Below are positions 38,434 to 46,716 of a stretch of 64,000 nucleotides of DNA, piece by piece; positions within the stretch are counted from its first letter, which is position 1; each line of letters opens with the position of its first letter. The position numbers were made by a program, and so were the translations under genes. This DNA is from Allohoeflea poritis (lineage in GTDB: Bacteria; Pseudomonadota; Alphaproteobacteria; Rhizobiales; Rhizobiaceae). The stretch is taken from positions 213,446-277,445 of the forward strand of contig NZ_JAPJZH010000007.1 of assembly GCF_027889715.1 (NCBI RefSeq), in the 5' to 3' direction. The notes under the pieces are model-generated. The model was not told the DNA's origin and did not search any database. It saw only the letters and a program-made list of their open reading frames with translations.

Positions 38434-39765
38434 CTATTGCAGCATCAACACATCCGTCGTCGCGGAGCGGCCGCGCAGGCTGAGCGGTCCGTGTTTTTTC
38501 AGCCGGGCCAGCGCCGCCTTTGTGTCGTCCGGGTTCTCGGCCATCGCGGCCTCGACAAGCGCAACGCTGACGATCAATCGACAGCCGATCTCGCGATTGG
38601 CCTGTTCGAGCCGGCTTGCAACGTTGACCGTATCGCCGAGGACAGCGAATTCCATGCGGCGGTCGCTGCCGATATCGCCGAGCACGATCGGGCCATAGTG
38701 AACGCCGATCGCCAACTCCAGCTGGCCGGCATCGCTTCCGGCGCGCGATTGTTTCCAGTTTCTGAAGACATCCGCCATCTCCACGGCCGCAGCGAGCGCG
38801 TTCACTGCATCGCGATCCGATGCTTCGGGGGTTCCGAAAGTCGCCATGAGGCCATCGCCGATGAATTTGTCCAGCGTTCCGTCGTGGCGGAAGACCGTCT
38901 CAGCCAGGAGCGCATGGACCTCGCGCAGCACACCGATGGTTTCCCTGGCCGGGCGGTTTTCGGCCCAACCGGTGAAAGAGACCAGATCGGCGAACAGCAC
39001 CGCGGCCATGTGTTCGCGTGGTTCCGAAAGCGGATTTGTCTTCGTCGCCAACAGCTCGACCGTCTTGCGCGGGAAGTAGCGCGACAGGTTGGTCTTTTCA
39101 CTCGCGAGGCTGGCCTGCCGCAGTGCGATGGCGCGGGCGCGGCTGACCGCCAGAGCCAGAAGCCCGGCTGTGATGAGCAGCACAATGGCCTCCTGCAGCC
39201 GGACGCCGAGATCCACGAAGTACGGCGAAGAGATGGCTTCCATCAGCTCTTCCCGATTTTGACCGGTCGGCGCCTGAACCACGGCTCCGGGCAGGTTTAC
39301 GAGCCATGCAATGCCGATTGTCCAGCTCAATGCAGCGGAAACGCCGCCCCATAGGACGAGCATGGGCCGGTAAACATAGGCAAGACCCGCAAGCAGTACG
39401 AAGAAATAGATGAAAGAGCCGAACCTCAATGTAAACTGCGGTGGAAAATCATATGGAATCAACGGGTTCGGGTAGAGCAACGTGAAGGTCAGAAGCGCAA
39501 AATCCGCCGTAACGAAGACATAGCGGAGCCAGGGTATGCGCGCCCGTTCCGCCAGAAGGGCGCCGAAGCCGAGCAGCACGAAAACGACCAGCAGGGGATA
39601 GTAGAACAGCGGACCCGGCCATGGCGTCACAATTGTGATCAGTACCGCGATCATCAAAAGCGCCAGCACCCGGCCCCACAACGCCGTACGTTGCGCTGCC
39701 AGTTCCTCGGCCGCCAAGGACATGTCGGCTATGGAAGAGACCCCAGCGGGGCCGGATTTATCCAT
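38434..39765 (-). CDS. Membrane-bound class III adenylate/guanylate cyclase
   Basis: 443 residues. About six membrane helices lie between residues 28 and 215, then a cyclase domain. Metal aspartates are in LFADLVSFTGW and KFIGDGLMATF, with the specificity Lys in LDKFIGDG. The second specificity position, usually Asp or Thr, is Ala in EFAVLGDTVN. It keeps the NVASRL transition-state motif. It is likely to make cAMP in response to a membrane signal, though the altered residue leaves substrate choice open. It converges on the ABC operon. Confidence 0.88.
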   Translation of the reverse strand: MDKSGPAGVSSIADMSLAAEELAAQRTALWGRVLALLMIAVLITIVTPWPGPLFYYPLLVVFVLLGFGALLAERARIPWLRYVFVTADFALLTFTLLYPNPLIPYDFPPQFTLRFGSFIYFFVLLAGLAYVYRPMLVLWGGVSAALSWTIGIAWLVNLPGAVVQAPTGQNREELMEAISSPYFVDLGVRLQEAIVLLITAGLLALAVSRARAIALRQASLASEKTNLSRYFPRKTVELLATKTNPLSEPREHMAAVLFADLVSFTGWAENRPARETIGVLREVHALLAETVFRHDGTLDKFIGDGLMATFGTPEASDRDAVNALAAAVEMADVFRNWKQSRAGSDAGQLELAIGVHYGPIVLGDIGSDRRMEFAVLGDTVNVASRLEQANREIGCRLIVSVALVEAAMAENPDDTKAALARLKKHGPLSLRGRSATTDVLMLQ

Positions 39766-40006
39766 TCTGTGTCGCCCGATTCAAGGTATGACCTTTGCTT
39801 CACAGAAATGAACTGTCAGCGGCAATTTCAAGTGCCAGGCGCCAATATCCCTGAAAAAGAGCGCAGAAGGACGCGGAACCGGCAATACGGCCGACACACG
39901 CTAAAGTTTTGAGTGGCTACAAGTTCTTCCACTTTCCTGTAGACTGTTACGCGGCGTCTAATTGCATGATATATTTTGTTGTTGGCGTACTATACTGGAA
40001 CGGCAA

Positions 40007-40621
40007 ATGAAGAATAAAGCCGCGCAGGTCGCGTATTTCATGAGGCCCATGGGGCTGGAGGACATTCCGACAATCGCGCGCTGGTTCGGAAACTTCCACG
40101 ATATCGCCCTTTTCGACCGGAACTTGCCGGTTCCGGTCGGCCCGGAAGCGGTGCTTGAAAGCTGGAAGCCGGCACTGGAATATTCCGATCCGCCGCGTTC
40201 GCTCTGGTTCGTGGTCGAAGATGCGGACGGCAAACCGTCGGGTGTCGGCGGCCTGCAGTCGATCAACTATATCCATGGCGATGCGGTTCTGCCGATGTTC
40301 GTGGACCGGCCGGCACGCACCAACGGCCTGGCCACAAGCATGACAATCACCCTGCTCGATCTCGCCTTCGGGCAGCTTCGCCTGCACCGCGTTTCGACAT
40401 TTTTCCGCGCCGATCACGAGGTGACGGCCAATGTCATCGGCAAGATCGGCTTCCGCGAGGAAGGCAGGGTCCGCCAGGGCTGGTTCGCCGACGGCAGGCA
40501 TCACGATGTGGTCCAGGTCGGGCTGCTGCGCAGCGAATGGCTCGAGGGATGCGAGGAATTGCGGGTGGAACTGACGGCAAATTCGGGAATTGAACTGAGG
40601 CTGGAGGGAAACCAGGCGTGA
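40007..40621 (+). CDS. GNAT-family N-acetyltransferase
   Basis: 204 residues from the ATG at 40007 (an earlier ATG at 39962 has no ribosome site). The fold is seen in MRPMGLEDIPTIARWFGNF, the acetyl-CoA region of ATSMTITLLDLAFGQLRLHRVS and NVIGKIGFREEGRVRQGWFADGRHHDV. The last part resembles RimJ/RimL-type enzymes that acetylate protein N-termini or small amines. It lies 13 bp before a cyclase-TPR gene, so the two are probably co-transcribed. Substrate unknown. Confidence 0.88.
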   Translation: MKNKAAQVAYFMRPMGLEDIPTIARWFGNFHDIALFDRNLPVPVGPEAVLESWKPALEYSDPPRSLWFVVEDADGKPSGVGGLQSINYIHGDAVLPMFVDRPARTNGLATSMTITLLDLAFGQLRLHRVSTFFRADHEVTANVIGKIGFREEGRVRQGWFADGRHHDVVQVGLLRSEWLEGCEELRVELTANSGIELRLEGNQA

Positions 40622-40634
40622 CGGCGGACGTGAC

Positions 40635-42410
40635 ATGATGGAACAGACCTCCAGCCGTTTGCGGCGGCGATTATCGGCCATTCTATTTGCCGACATGGTC
40701 GGCTACAGCCGGATGATGGCCATGGATGAAGTGGCCACCACGATGGCCGTCAAATCCTGCGTGGAGATGTTCACCGCGCTTGCCGGCGATTTCTCCGGCC
40801 AGGTGATCGGAACCAATGGCGACGGGGTCTTCCTCATCTTCGACAGCTCGGTCGACGCCGTTTCCTTCGCGGTGGAAATCCAGAAGCGCATCAAGACGCT
40901 GAACGAGGGCATCAGCGAGGACAAGCAGACCCTGTTCCGCATCGGGATCAATCTCGGCGAGGTGATCATCGACGATGTCGACCTGCATGGCGACAGCATC
41001 AATATCGCATCTCGGATCGAGGCTTTCGCGCAACCCGGACGGATCTGCATTTCCGGGGCGGTCCACGATCAGGTCAGCAACAAGCTTGCCTATGGATACG
41101 AGTATCTCGGCGCCCAGGAGTTCAAGAATATCCGCGAACTGATCGATGTCTTCCAGGTCCATGAAGACCCGGCGGCAGCGACATTGACGACCGGCATGCG
41201 GCGGCCGGCAAGAGCCTCCGAGTATGGCCGGGACGGCCAGTCGAAGGAACAGTCGATCGTCGTCCTGCCCTTCGGATTCCAGGGGAACGATCCGAGCGAG
41301 AGCTGGTTCGCCGACGGGCTTGCCGAGGACGTGACGACGAACCTCTCGCGGTTCCATGATTTCTTCGTCATCGCGCGCGGTTCGGCCTATGTCTACAACG
41401 ACCGGACCATTGCGCCGCGGGATGTCGCCCGTGAGCTCGGCGTGCGCTATGTGGTCGACGGTTCCGTGCGCAAGGCGGGCCCGAGGATCCGCGTGGCGCT
41501 GCAACTGCTCGACGCGCGGCGGGATCGCACGATCTGGGGCGAGCAGTACAACCGCGAAATCGACGATATCTTCGAGCTGCAGGACGAAATCACCCAGGTC
41601 ATCGTCTCGGCCACGGCGGTCCAGATCGAGGCATCGGAGCTTGAGCGGCTGCGCCAGCAGCCGCCGACCAGCCTTGCCGCCTATGGTTACGTGCTGCAGG
41701 GCCAGGGCCACATATTCCGTTACACGAAGGACGACGTCCGGCGGGCGCGGGAACTCTATGACAGCGCTCTGGCGATCGATCCGAGCTATGCAAGGGCGCT
41801 GGCGGCAAAATCCCGGACCCTGAACATAGACTGGCGCTATGACTGGGCGGAGCGGCCGGAGGTCGCGCTGGACGATGCGCTGAGCCTTGCCCGCAAGGCC
41901 GTGGAATTCGACAGTACCGATGCCCGCGGATTCGGCGAACTCGGTTTCGCCCATCTTTACCGCAAGGAACACGAAGCGGCGATCAACGCCTATGAGCGCG
42001 CCCTGAGGCTCAATCCCAACGACGCGGATCTGATGTCGGACATGGCCGACGCGCTTGCCCATTGCGGCCGCTCGGAAGAGGCGATCGACATGCTGCACAA
42101 GGCGATGCGGCTCAATCCGTTTTATCCGGATCAGTATATCTGGCACCTGGGCGGCGCCTATTTCAATCTTGAGCGCTACGAGGAAGCGATCCGCACCATC
42201 CAGACCATGCAGAACCCGACCGAGGGTCGGCGCCTGCTCGCGGCAAGCTACGGGCATCTGGGCCGCAAGGCGGAGGCGCAGGCGGAGGCAAGGAAGGTGC
42301 TCGATGCGCACCCGAATTTCAGCGTCGAAAACTGGGCCGCGGTCCAGCCGGACAAATATGAAGAAGACGTCGCCCGTTTCGTCGAAGGACTGAAGCTGGC
42401 GGGTCTTTAG
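40635..42410 (+). CDS. Class III cyclase-homology protein with TolB-like and TPR domains
   Basis: 591 residues. The cyclase-homology domain (about 10-185) keeps both metal aspartates, in LFADMVGYSRMM and NGDGVFLIF, and the Asp of LHGDSINIASR. The position of the substrate-specifying lysine is glycine (VIGTNGDG). A TolB/FlgO-like domain follows (IVVLPFGFQGNDPSESWFAD), then TPR repeats to the end. This architecture is frequent in Rhizobiales. It may have altered nucleotide use or act as a regulatory receptor. Cytoplasmic. Confidence 0.88.
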   Translation: MMEQTSSRLRRRLSAILFADMVGYSRMMAMDEVATTMAVKSCVEMFTALAGDFSGQVIGTNGDGVFLIFDSSVDAVSFAVEIQKRIKTLNEGISEDKQTLFRIGINLGEVIIDDVDLHGDSINIASRIEAFAQPGRICISGAVHDQVSNKLAYGYEYLGAQEFKNIRELIDVFQVHEDPAAATLTTGMRRPARASEYGRDGQSKEQSIVVLPFGFQGNDPSESWFADGLAEDVTTNLSRFHDFFVIARGSAYVYNDRTIAPRDVARELGVRYVVDGSVRKAGPRIRVALQLLDARRDRTIWGEQYNREIDDIFELQDEITQVIVSATAVQIEASELERLRQQPPTSLAAYGYVLQGQGHIFRYTKDDVRRARELYDSALAIDPSYARALAAKSRTLNIDWRYDWAERPEVALDDALSLARKAVEFDSTDARGFGELGFAHLYRKEHEAAINAYERALRLNPNDADLMSDMADALAHCGRSEEAIDMLHKAMRLNPFYPDQYIWHLGGAYFNLERYEEAIRTIQTMQNPTEGRRLLAASYGHLGRKAEAQAEARKVLDAHPNFSVENWAAVQPDKYEEDVARFVEGLKLAGL

Positions 42411-42421
42411 CGCCTGTTCAA

Positions 42422-43003
42422 TCAGTCGCCGGCGTCGCCGCGCGCGCCGCTGATCCGTGCGCCCGAGACGCGAGCGCCGGACACACGGGCGCCTGAAACG
42501 CGCGCACCGGAAACGCGCGCGCCCGACACGCGGGCACCCGAAACGCCGGGACCGCCCTCGCCGATCGTCGACAGCAGCACCTCTTCGAAAGAGCCGGAAT
42601 CGATGTCGAGACGGATGGTATCGTCGCTGCGGTCATAGGCCCAGGCACGCAGATCATCGTAGAAGTTCTTGTCGTCCTTGTCGGGACCCGGAACTTTTAT
42701 TTGGGACAGCGGCGCGCCTTCGCCATGGACCAGGAACAGCGCCGGGACGCCGACTTCGAAATAGGCGCCCTCATAGCTGAAGCCGTAGATCCGCGCGAAG
42801 CGTGCCAGTCCGTCGCCGGAGCCGGCGGTGTAGTTGCCCCATTCCCGGCGTGTCAATTGCTGCTGCAGGCCGGAAGATTCGCCCTTGGAGGTCGCCATTG
42901 ACGGGCTGTGTGCCTTATTTCCCTTCGGCGCGACAATATTCAGGTCTTCGACCACGCGTCCGAACAAGACAATATTCGATGCACTCAAGAGTGTTTCCGG
43001 CAT
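42422..43003 (-). CDS. Protein ending in seven V/I-S-G-A-R pentapeptide repeats; candidate substrate of the YcaO/TfuA system
   Basis: 193 residues. GGGGGGAG lies 3 nt before the ATG at 43003. Residues 1-150 form a soluble domain I do not recognise (FEVGVPALFLVHGEG, WAYDRSDDTIRLDID). Residues 154-188 are six VSGAR copies and one ISGAR, then GDAGD. The repeats use different synonymous codons in nearly every copy, so protein sequence rather than recent DNA duplication is being kept. It is the last gene of the YcaO-TfuA-peptidase cluster. It may be a multi-core precursor peptide with Ser/Gly sites for modification, or a short pentapeptide-repeat beta-helix. No cysteine occurs in the tail. Confidence 0.75.
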   Translation of the reverse strand: MPETLLSASNIVLFGRVVEDLNIVAPKGNKAHSPSMATSKGESSGLQQQLTRREWGNYTAGSGDGLARFARIYGFSYEGAYFEVGVPALFLVHGEGAPLSQIKVPGPDKDDKNFYDDLRAWAYDRSDDTIRLDIDSGSFEEVLLSTIGEGGPGVSGARVSGARVSGARVSGARVSGARVSGARISGARGDAGD

Positions 43004-43099
43004 TGACTCCCCCCAATTCTTGCCGCGTCCGCGGCATGTTCTATTGTTATATTTGTCGCTTCTTCTTTCAGGTAAATATTATTAAACCACAAGCGGTTG

Positions 43100-44365
43100 T
43101 CAGTCTATAGGCCGGAGTGTGCGGACGGAGTTTGCGTGGCTATCCTTCTGCAGCGGCGCCAGTTGCGGGCCGACCCGGACCCTGCCGATGTCACGCATCT
43201 CGAAATTGCCCCTGATCAGCTTGTGGAAGCGCCCGCCCGTATGATTCTTGTCCACGGCCTCAATAGCCCGTGCGACGTCGACAAAGTTGAGATCGTTGCG
43301 GTCGAGCCGCTGCCAGGTGTCAGCAAGATAGGTGCCGAGGATGTCGCGGGCGTCGATCAGGGCCATCTTGAAGGCGTCTGCGTTGGCCGCAAAGGCCTCG
43401 TCGAACAGCGCCTGCATGACCGGCTCGTAATCGGGTGTCGCGAGCAGCTGGTCGGACAAGTCCTCCATTTGCGGACTGATGGCTCCATAGTCGAGCAGGC
43501 ATTCGTGAAAGAGGTCGACCAGAATGTCGAAGAACGCGCCCGTCAATGGCTGCGAGAGCTTGTGCTCCTTGATCCAGCCGCGCTCGAATTCCGAAAGCCG
43601 CACATCGTTGGCGGCGATCCGGATCTGCGCGTTTTCCGACAGTTCCGCCATGCGGGTGATGGAATTGAGCCTGTAAAGATTGCCGCTTGTCTTGGTAAGA
43701 AGCCGGTCGACCAGCGAGTTGAAATGCAATGACGAGATCAGGGCGACGAGATCGGCGGCGCTTTCGTGAAAGCCGAAATATTCGCCCGTTGCGCCACTCG
43801 GATCGGGAACGCCGACTTCCGAATAGATGATCGCGTGACCGACCTCGTGCGCGATGACATCGAAATTCAGGCTGAAGGGCTTGTAGCGCCCGTGCTTGCG
43901 ATCGCCGCCCATCTCCAGGAAGCCGTAGCCTGAATAGGCGTTTTCCAGCGACGGCAGGATGGTGAGTTCCAGCCGGTCATAGTGTTTCGCGCTGTGCCAG
44001 GGTATTGGCCGGTCGAAATAGCCTTCCCACACATCCATGACAAAGCGGACGGTTCCGAACAGATGTGCCGCCTCGAATTGCGGCGTGCCGGGTTCGAGAT
44101 AATCGAAATGGCCTTCGGCATCCGGTTGGGCCGCTTCATGGCATTCGCCCGTCCAGGGCGGCATCAGGGCATCGCTGCTGCGGTCAGGATCCGGGCTGAT
44201 GCCATAGGGAGCCGGCTTGCCGATCGGGAAGATCGTGTACATGCGCTCATCCGATGGTCCGGGAGAAAGCGAGCCGGCGGGCGAGGAGACATAGACGGTT
44301 TCGGGTTCTTCGAAATCGTCCAGAAACCGCGGCTGCGGATATAGTCTGAAGCGCGTGCCTTCCAT
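43100..44365 (-). CDS. Gluzincin-type (M4-like) zinc metallopeptidase
   Basis: 421 residues from the ATG at 44365, which has AAGGGGGA about 9 nt upstream. The zinc motif is HEVGH (173-177) in FDVIAHEVGHAII. A downstream glutamate in GFHESAADLVAL (Glu201) fits the third ligand of thermolysin-like enzymes. There is no signal peptide, so it is probably cytoplasmic, unlike secreted M4 enzymes. It lies between tfuA (31 bp) and the VSGAR-repeat gene (96 bp), and could remove a leader or release repeat units. Confidence 0.82.
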   Translation of the reverse strand: MEGTRFRLYPQPRFLDDFEEPETVYVSSPAGSLSPGPSDERMYTIFPIGKPAPYGISPDPDRSSDALMPPWTGECHEAAQPDAEGHFDYLEPGTPQFEAAHLFGTVRFVMDVWEGYFDRPIPWHSAKHYDRLELTILPSLENAYSGYGFLEMGGDRKHGRYKPFSLNFDVIAHEVGHAIIYSEVGVPDPSGATGEYFGFHESAADLVALISSLHFNSLVDRLLTKTSGNLYRLNSITRMAELSENAQIRIAANDVRLSEFERGWIKEHKLSQPLTGAFFDILVDLFHECLLDYGAISPQMEDLSDQLLATPDYEPVMQALFDEAFAANADAFKMALIDARDILGTYLADTWQRLDRNDLNFVDVARAIEAVDKNHTGGRFHKLIRGNFEMRDIGRVRVGPQLAPLQKDSHANSVRTLRPID

Positions 44366-44396
44366 GTCGTGCCGTCCCCCTTCAGGACCGATGCGA

Positions 44397-45200
44397 TTAA
44401 TCTTCACCGCCCGCGGACCGGAACAACCGTTCCCGCGGAACCAGGCGAAATGCGGTGTCGTCAACCGTATTGACGGGATCGGGCCGTTGCCGCCATTCGA
44501 CAACGCCCTGGCGCCACAATTCTGTGTGTTCGAAGTGGAATCCGACCGGTCGGTCCAACCAGTTTCCCGCGTCCTGAAGCCGTGCCAGCAGTTCCAGCGC
44601 GTCGGCTTTCTTCAAGTCGATGTAGTTTTCCTGCAACCAGGCACAGACATCGCGCGCATCGACACCCGGAACGCGTTCCAACGCGGCCAGCACGGCTTCC
44701 CACGTCCGCTCCTTGAAGTGAATTGCCTTTGCCTGACCGGCGATCGCCCCACGCTGGTCTTGCGTCAGCCGCCCGACGCGCAGCGCCTCATCGAGCGTGG
44801 CGCGGATATTGATCATGGCGAGGCTGAGCGGCGCATAGCCCGCTTCGGCCGGACCGTGCTGCAAAGCGACCTCGTCGTCATCTTCCAGAATGCCGTCGCG
44901 ATAGGCTTCATAGATGCGGCCGATGCCGGTCATTCCGAAACTGTCGAGTTCAGCGGCGCGCAACGCACCCATGCTGGCGCCGCCGAAAACCGGAATTTCG
45001 CGCGACATCGCCCACAGGATTTCCTTGTGCCAGACGGACGGCACGCCATCGAACATGCCGTCGATCACACCGATGGCTTCCGGTCCATCCTGAGCCGCAA
45101 GATAAAGATCGCCCTGCTTCACCGGTGGAAGGAAATCCATGCCGCCAAAGCGGTCAAGCCGCTCGCCGGCGAGCGACGGGCCGGCAAACACCACAATCAT
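44397..45200 (-). CDS. tfuA: TfuA domain protein, YcaO partner
   Basis: 267 residues. The start at 45200 overlaps the YcaO stop (ATGA) and has AAAGG 7 nt upstream. Hallmark blocks are AIGVIDGMFDGVPSVWHKEILWAM, VFGGASMGALRAAELDSFGM and ILEDDDEVALQHGPAE. TfuA proteins were first named in trifolitoxin production and accompany YcaO enzymes that install backbone thioamides in peptides and in methyl-CoM reductase. They are thought to help deliver sulfur. The coupling to YcaO makes the pair a single functional unit. Confidence 0.92.
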   Translation of the reverse strand: MIVVFAGPSLAGERLDRFGGMDFLPPVKQGDLYLAAQDGPEAIGVIDGMFDGVPSVWHKEILWAMSREIPVFGGASMGALRAAELDSFGMTGIGRIYEAYRDGILEDDDEVALQHGPAEAGYAPLSLAMINIRATLDEALRVGRLTQDQRGAIAGQAKAIHFKERTWEAVLAALERVPGVDARDVCAWLQENYIDLKKADALELLARLQDAGNWLDRPVGFHFEHTELWRQGVVEWRQRPDPVNTVDDTAFRLVPRERLFRSAGGED

Positions 45201-46435
45201 GCCGGCACCTTTCCGCATTCGAAGCCCTGAAAGGCGCGCTGTCCGGGCACATAGGTGACATCGTCATGCGGCGCCTCGAGCCCGGGAATGATGATACGCA
45301 CCACCGGGATATCCACCTCGGAACGCGCCAGATCCACGGCGGCCACCTGATCGACCCCGGCACCGCGCAGCGCGTCCAGAAGACAGGCGAGATCTTCCTT
45401 CAGCGTTTCATTGCGTTGCGTCGGAACGGTGGAAAAAGGCCGGGCGCAAGGATTGTTCTCCAGCATCCGGCGAACCGCAACGGCCTTTTCGTCTCGCCCA
45501 CCGGCGGTGAACTCCGCCGGCATCAGGTCGTCGCGCGCACCGCTGATGTAATTCAGCCGGGTCTGCGCCGCCTCGGTCAGCGCCCGGCGCAAAGCGACCC
45601 CGCGCTCCAGATGGGTTCCCGATCCGATGCCGACATGGCCAGCAGCGGCGCCGTCTTCCAGGACGGCGCACAGGAATGTCGCCACGCCGATATCGCTGGT
45701 CAGGTCCCAGATACCGAGGCGAAGGCCCGCCGCCTCGATCCTGGCCATCGCCGCCAGGCAGTCGGCATCGTCGACGCTTGCCGGATCGACGCCGCGCCGT
45801 GCCTGCTGTTCGGCCGGCGCGTAATGCCAGATGGCCAACGCGTCGCGCTCCACCACCTCGCATATGCCGTGGCAGATGGCCTCCAGCGGGTGGTTTCCTG
45901 AGGACAGGCCGTTGGTGCTTGCCGGAAAACAGCCATGACCCGGCTGGACGGGGTGGGTGTAGTCGGCATGGACCATCTCAAACGGCACCAGCAAATCATC
46001 GCCGCCCATCAGATCGACCGCTTCGGCCCACAACATGCGCAAGGAAACATCAAAACGGCTGCCGGCGACCTCAGGCAAACGCCCGATATCGATCAGCGCA
46101 TGCGCATTGGAAAGCTCCCGGACGCTGGAGAAGCGCATCGGCCTGTCATAGTGCTCGGCATGCCAGATCTCGACCGCCTCCATGAGAGCCGAGGCGCGGG
46201 CATCCGCCTCGCGGATTCCCTTGCCCTGCGAGACCGCGACGGACCTGGCATTCGGCCGTGTTGCCAGAAACACCGGCAGGCCGACACGATCGAGCCCGGT
46301 GACATTGGCAATGCGTGTAATTCCGAACAGATCCTTGAGCGGAAGAATGCGGGCCAGCGTATCCTCGGCCGGGCACACGCGCTGGCGGCCGCCCACGCGG
46401 TCTTTCAGTCCGGGATCAGGCGACAATATGTCCAC
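45197..46435 (-). CDS. YcaO-domain ATP-dependent peptide-modifying enzyme
   Basis: 412 residues, starting with GTG at 46435 (AGGGGGAA about 11 nt upstream). The ATP/Mg motifs are seen in GIREADARASALMEAVEIW and EAICHGICEVVERDALAIW. YcaO proteins activate backbone amides with ATP to form azolines, amidines or, with TfuA, thioamides. No ocin-ThiF or dehydrogenase gene accompanies it, and the C-terminus ends GFECGKVPA rather than the proline-rich tail of azole-forming enzymes. With TfuA next to it, thioamidation is the best guess. First gene of the four-gene minus-strand cluster. Confidence 0.93.
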   Translation of the reverse strand: MDILSPDPGLKDRVGGRQRVCPAEDTLARILPLKDLFGITRIANVTGLDRVGLPVFLATRPNARSVAVSQGKGIREADARASALMEAVEIWHAEHYDRPMRFSSVRELSNAHALIDIGRLPEVAGSRFDVSLRMLWAEAVDLMGGDDLLVPFEMVHADYTHPVQPGHGCFPASTNGLSSGNHPLEAICHGICEVVERDALAIWHYAPAEQQARRGVDPASVDDADCLAAMARIEAAGLRLGIWDLTSDIGVATFLCAVLEDGAAAGHVGIGSGTHLERGVALRRALTEAAQTRLNYISGARDDLMPAEFTAGGRDEKAVAVRRMLENNPCARPFSTVPTQRNETLKEDLACLLDALRGAGVDQVAAVDLARSEVDIPVVRIIIPGLEAPHDDVTYVPGQRAFQGFECGKVPA

Positions 46436-46716
46436 CGGCGCTACGCTTCCCCCTAAAACTCAAAACAGTCTTGCCTATTGTTACTTCCCCCGGACAATCT
46501 TATCCAGTTTTTTACTGCCAACAGACTTAACGAGAACGGCGCATACTGGCCGGATAGCCGGTCTGAATTTCATCTGATCTGCAATCAATCCCGGATGTGC
46601 CGTAAAGCCGCCGTCAACGTGGTTGCACGAAGCGGCGGTTTGACATCTTGTAACAACCGGCGCGGGTGGTGCACATTGCGCTTGCGTTATCGCATCCGGC
46701 CACAGGGGAGCTGTCC

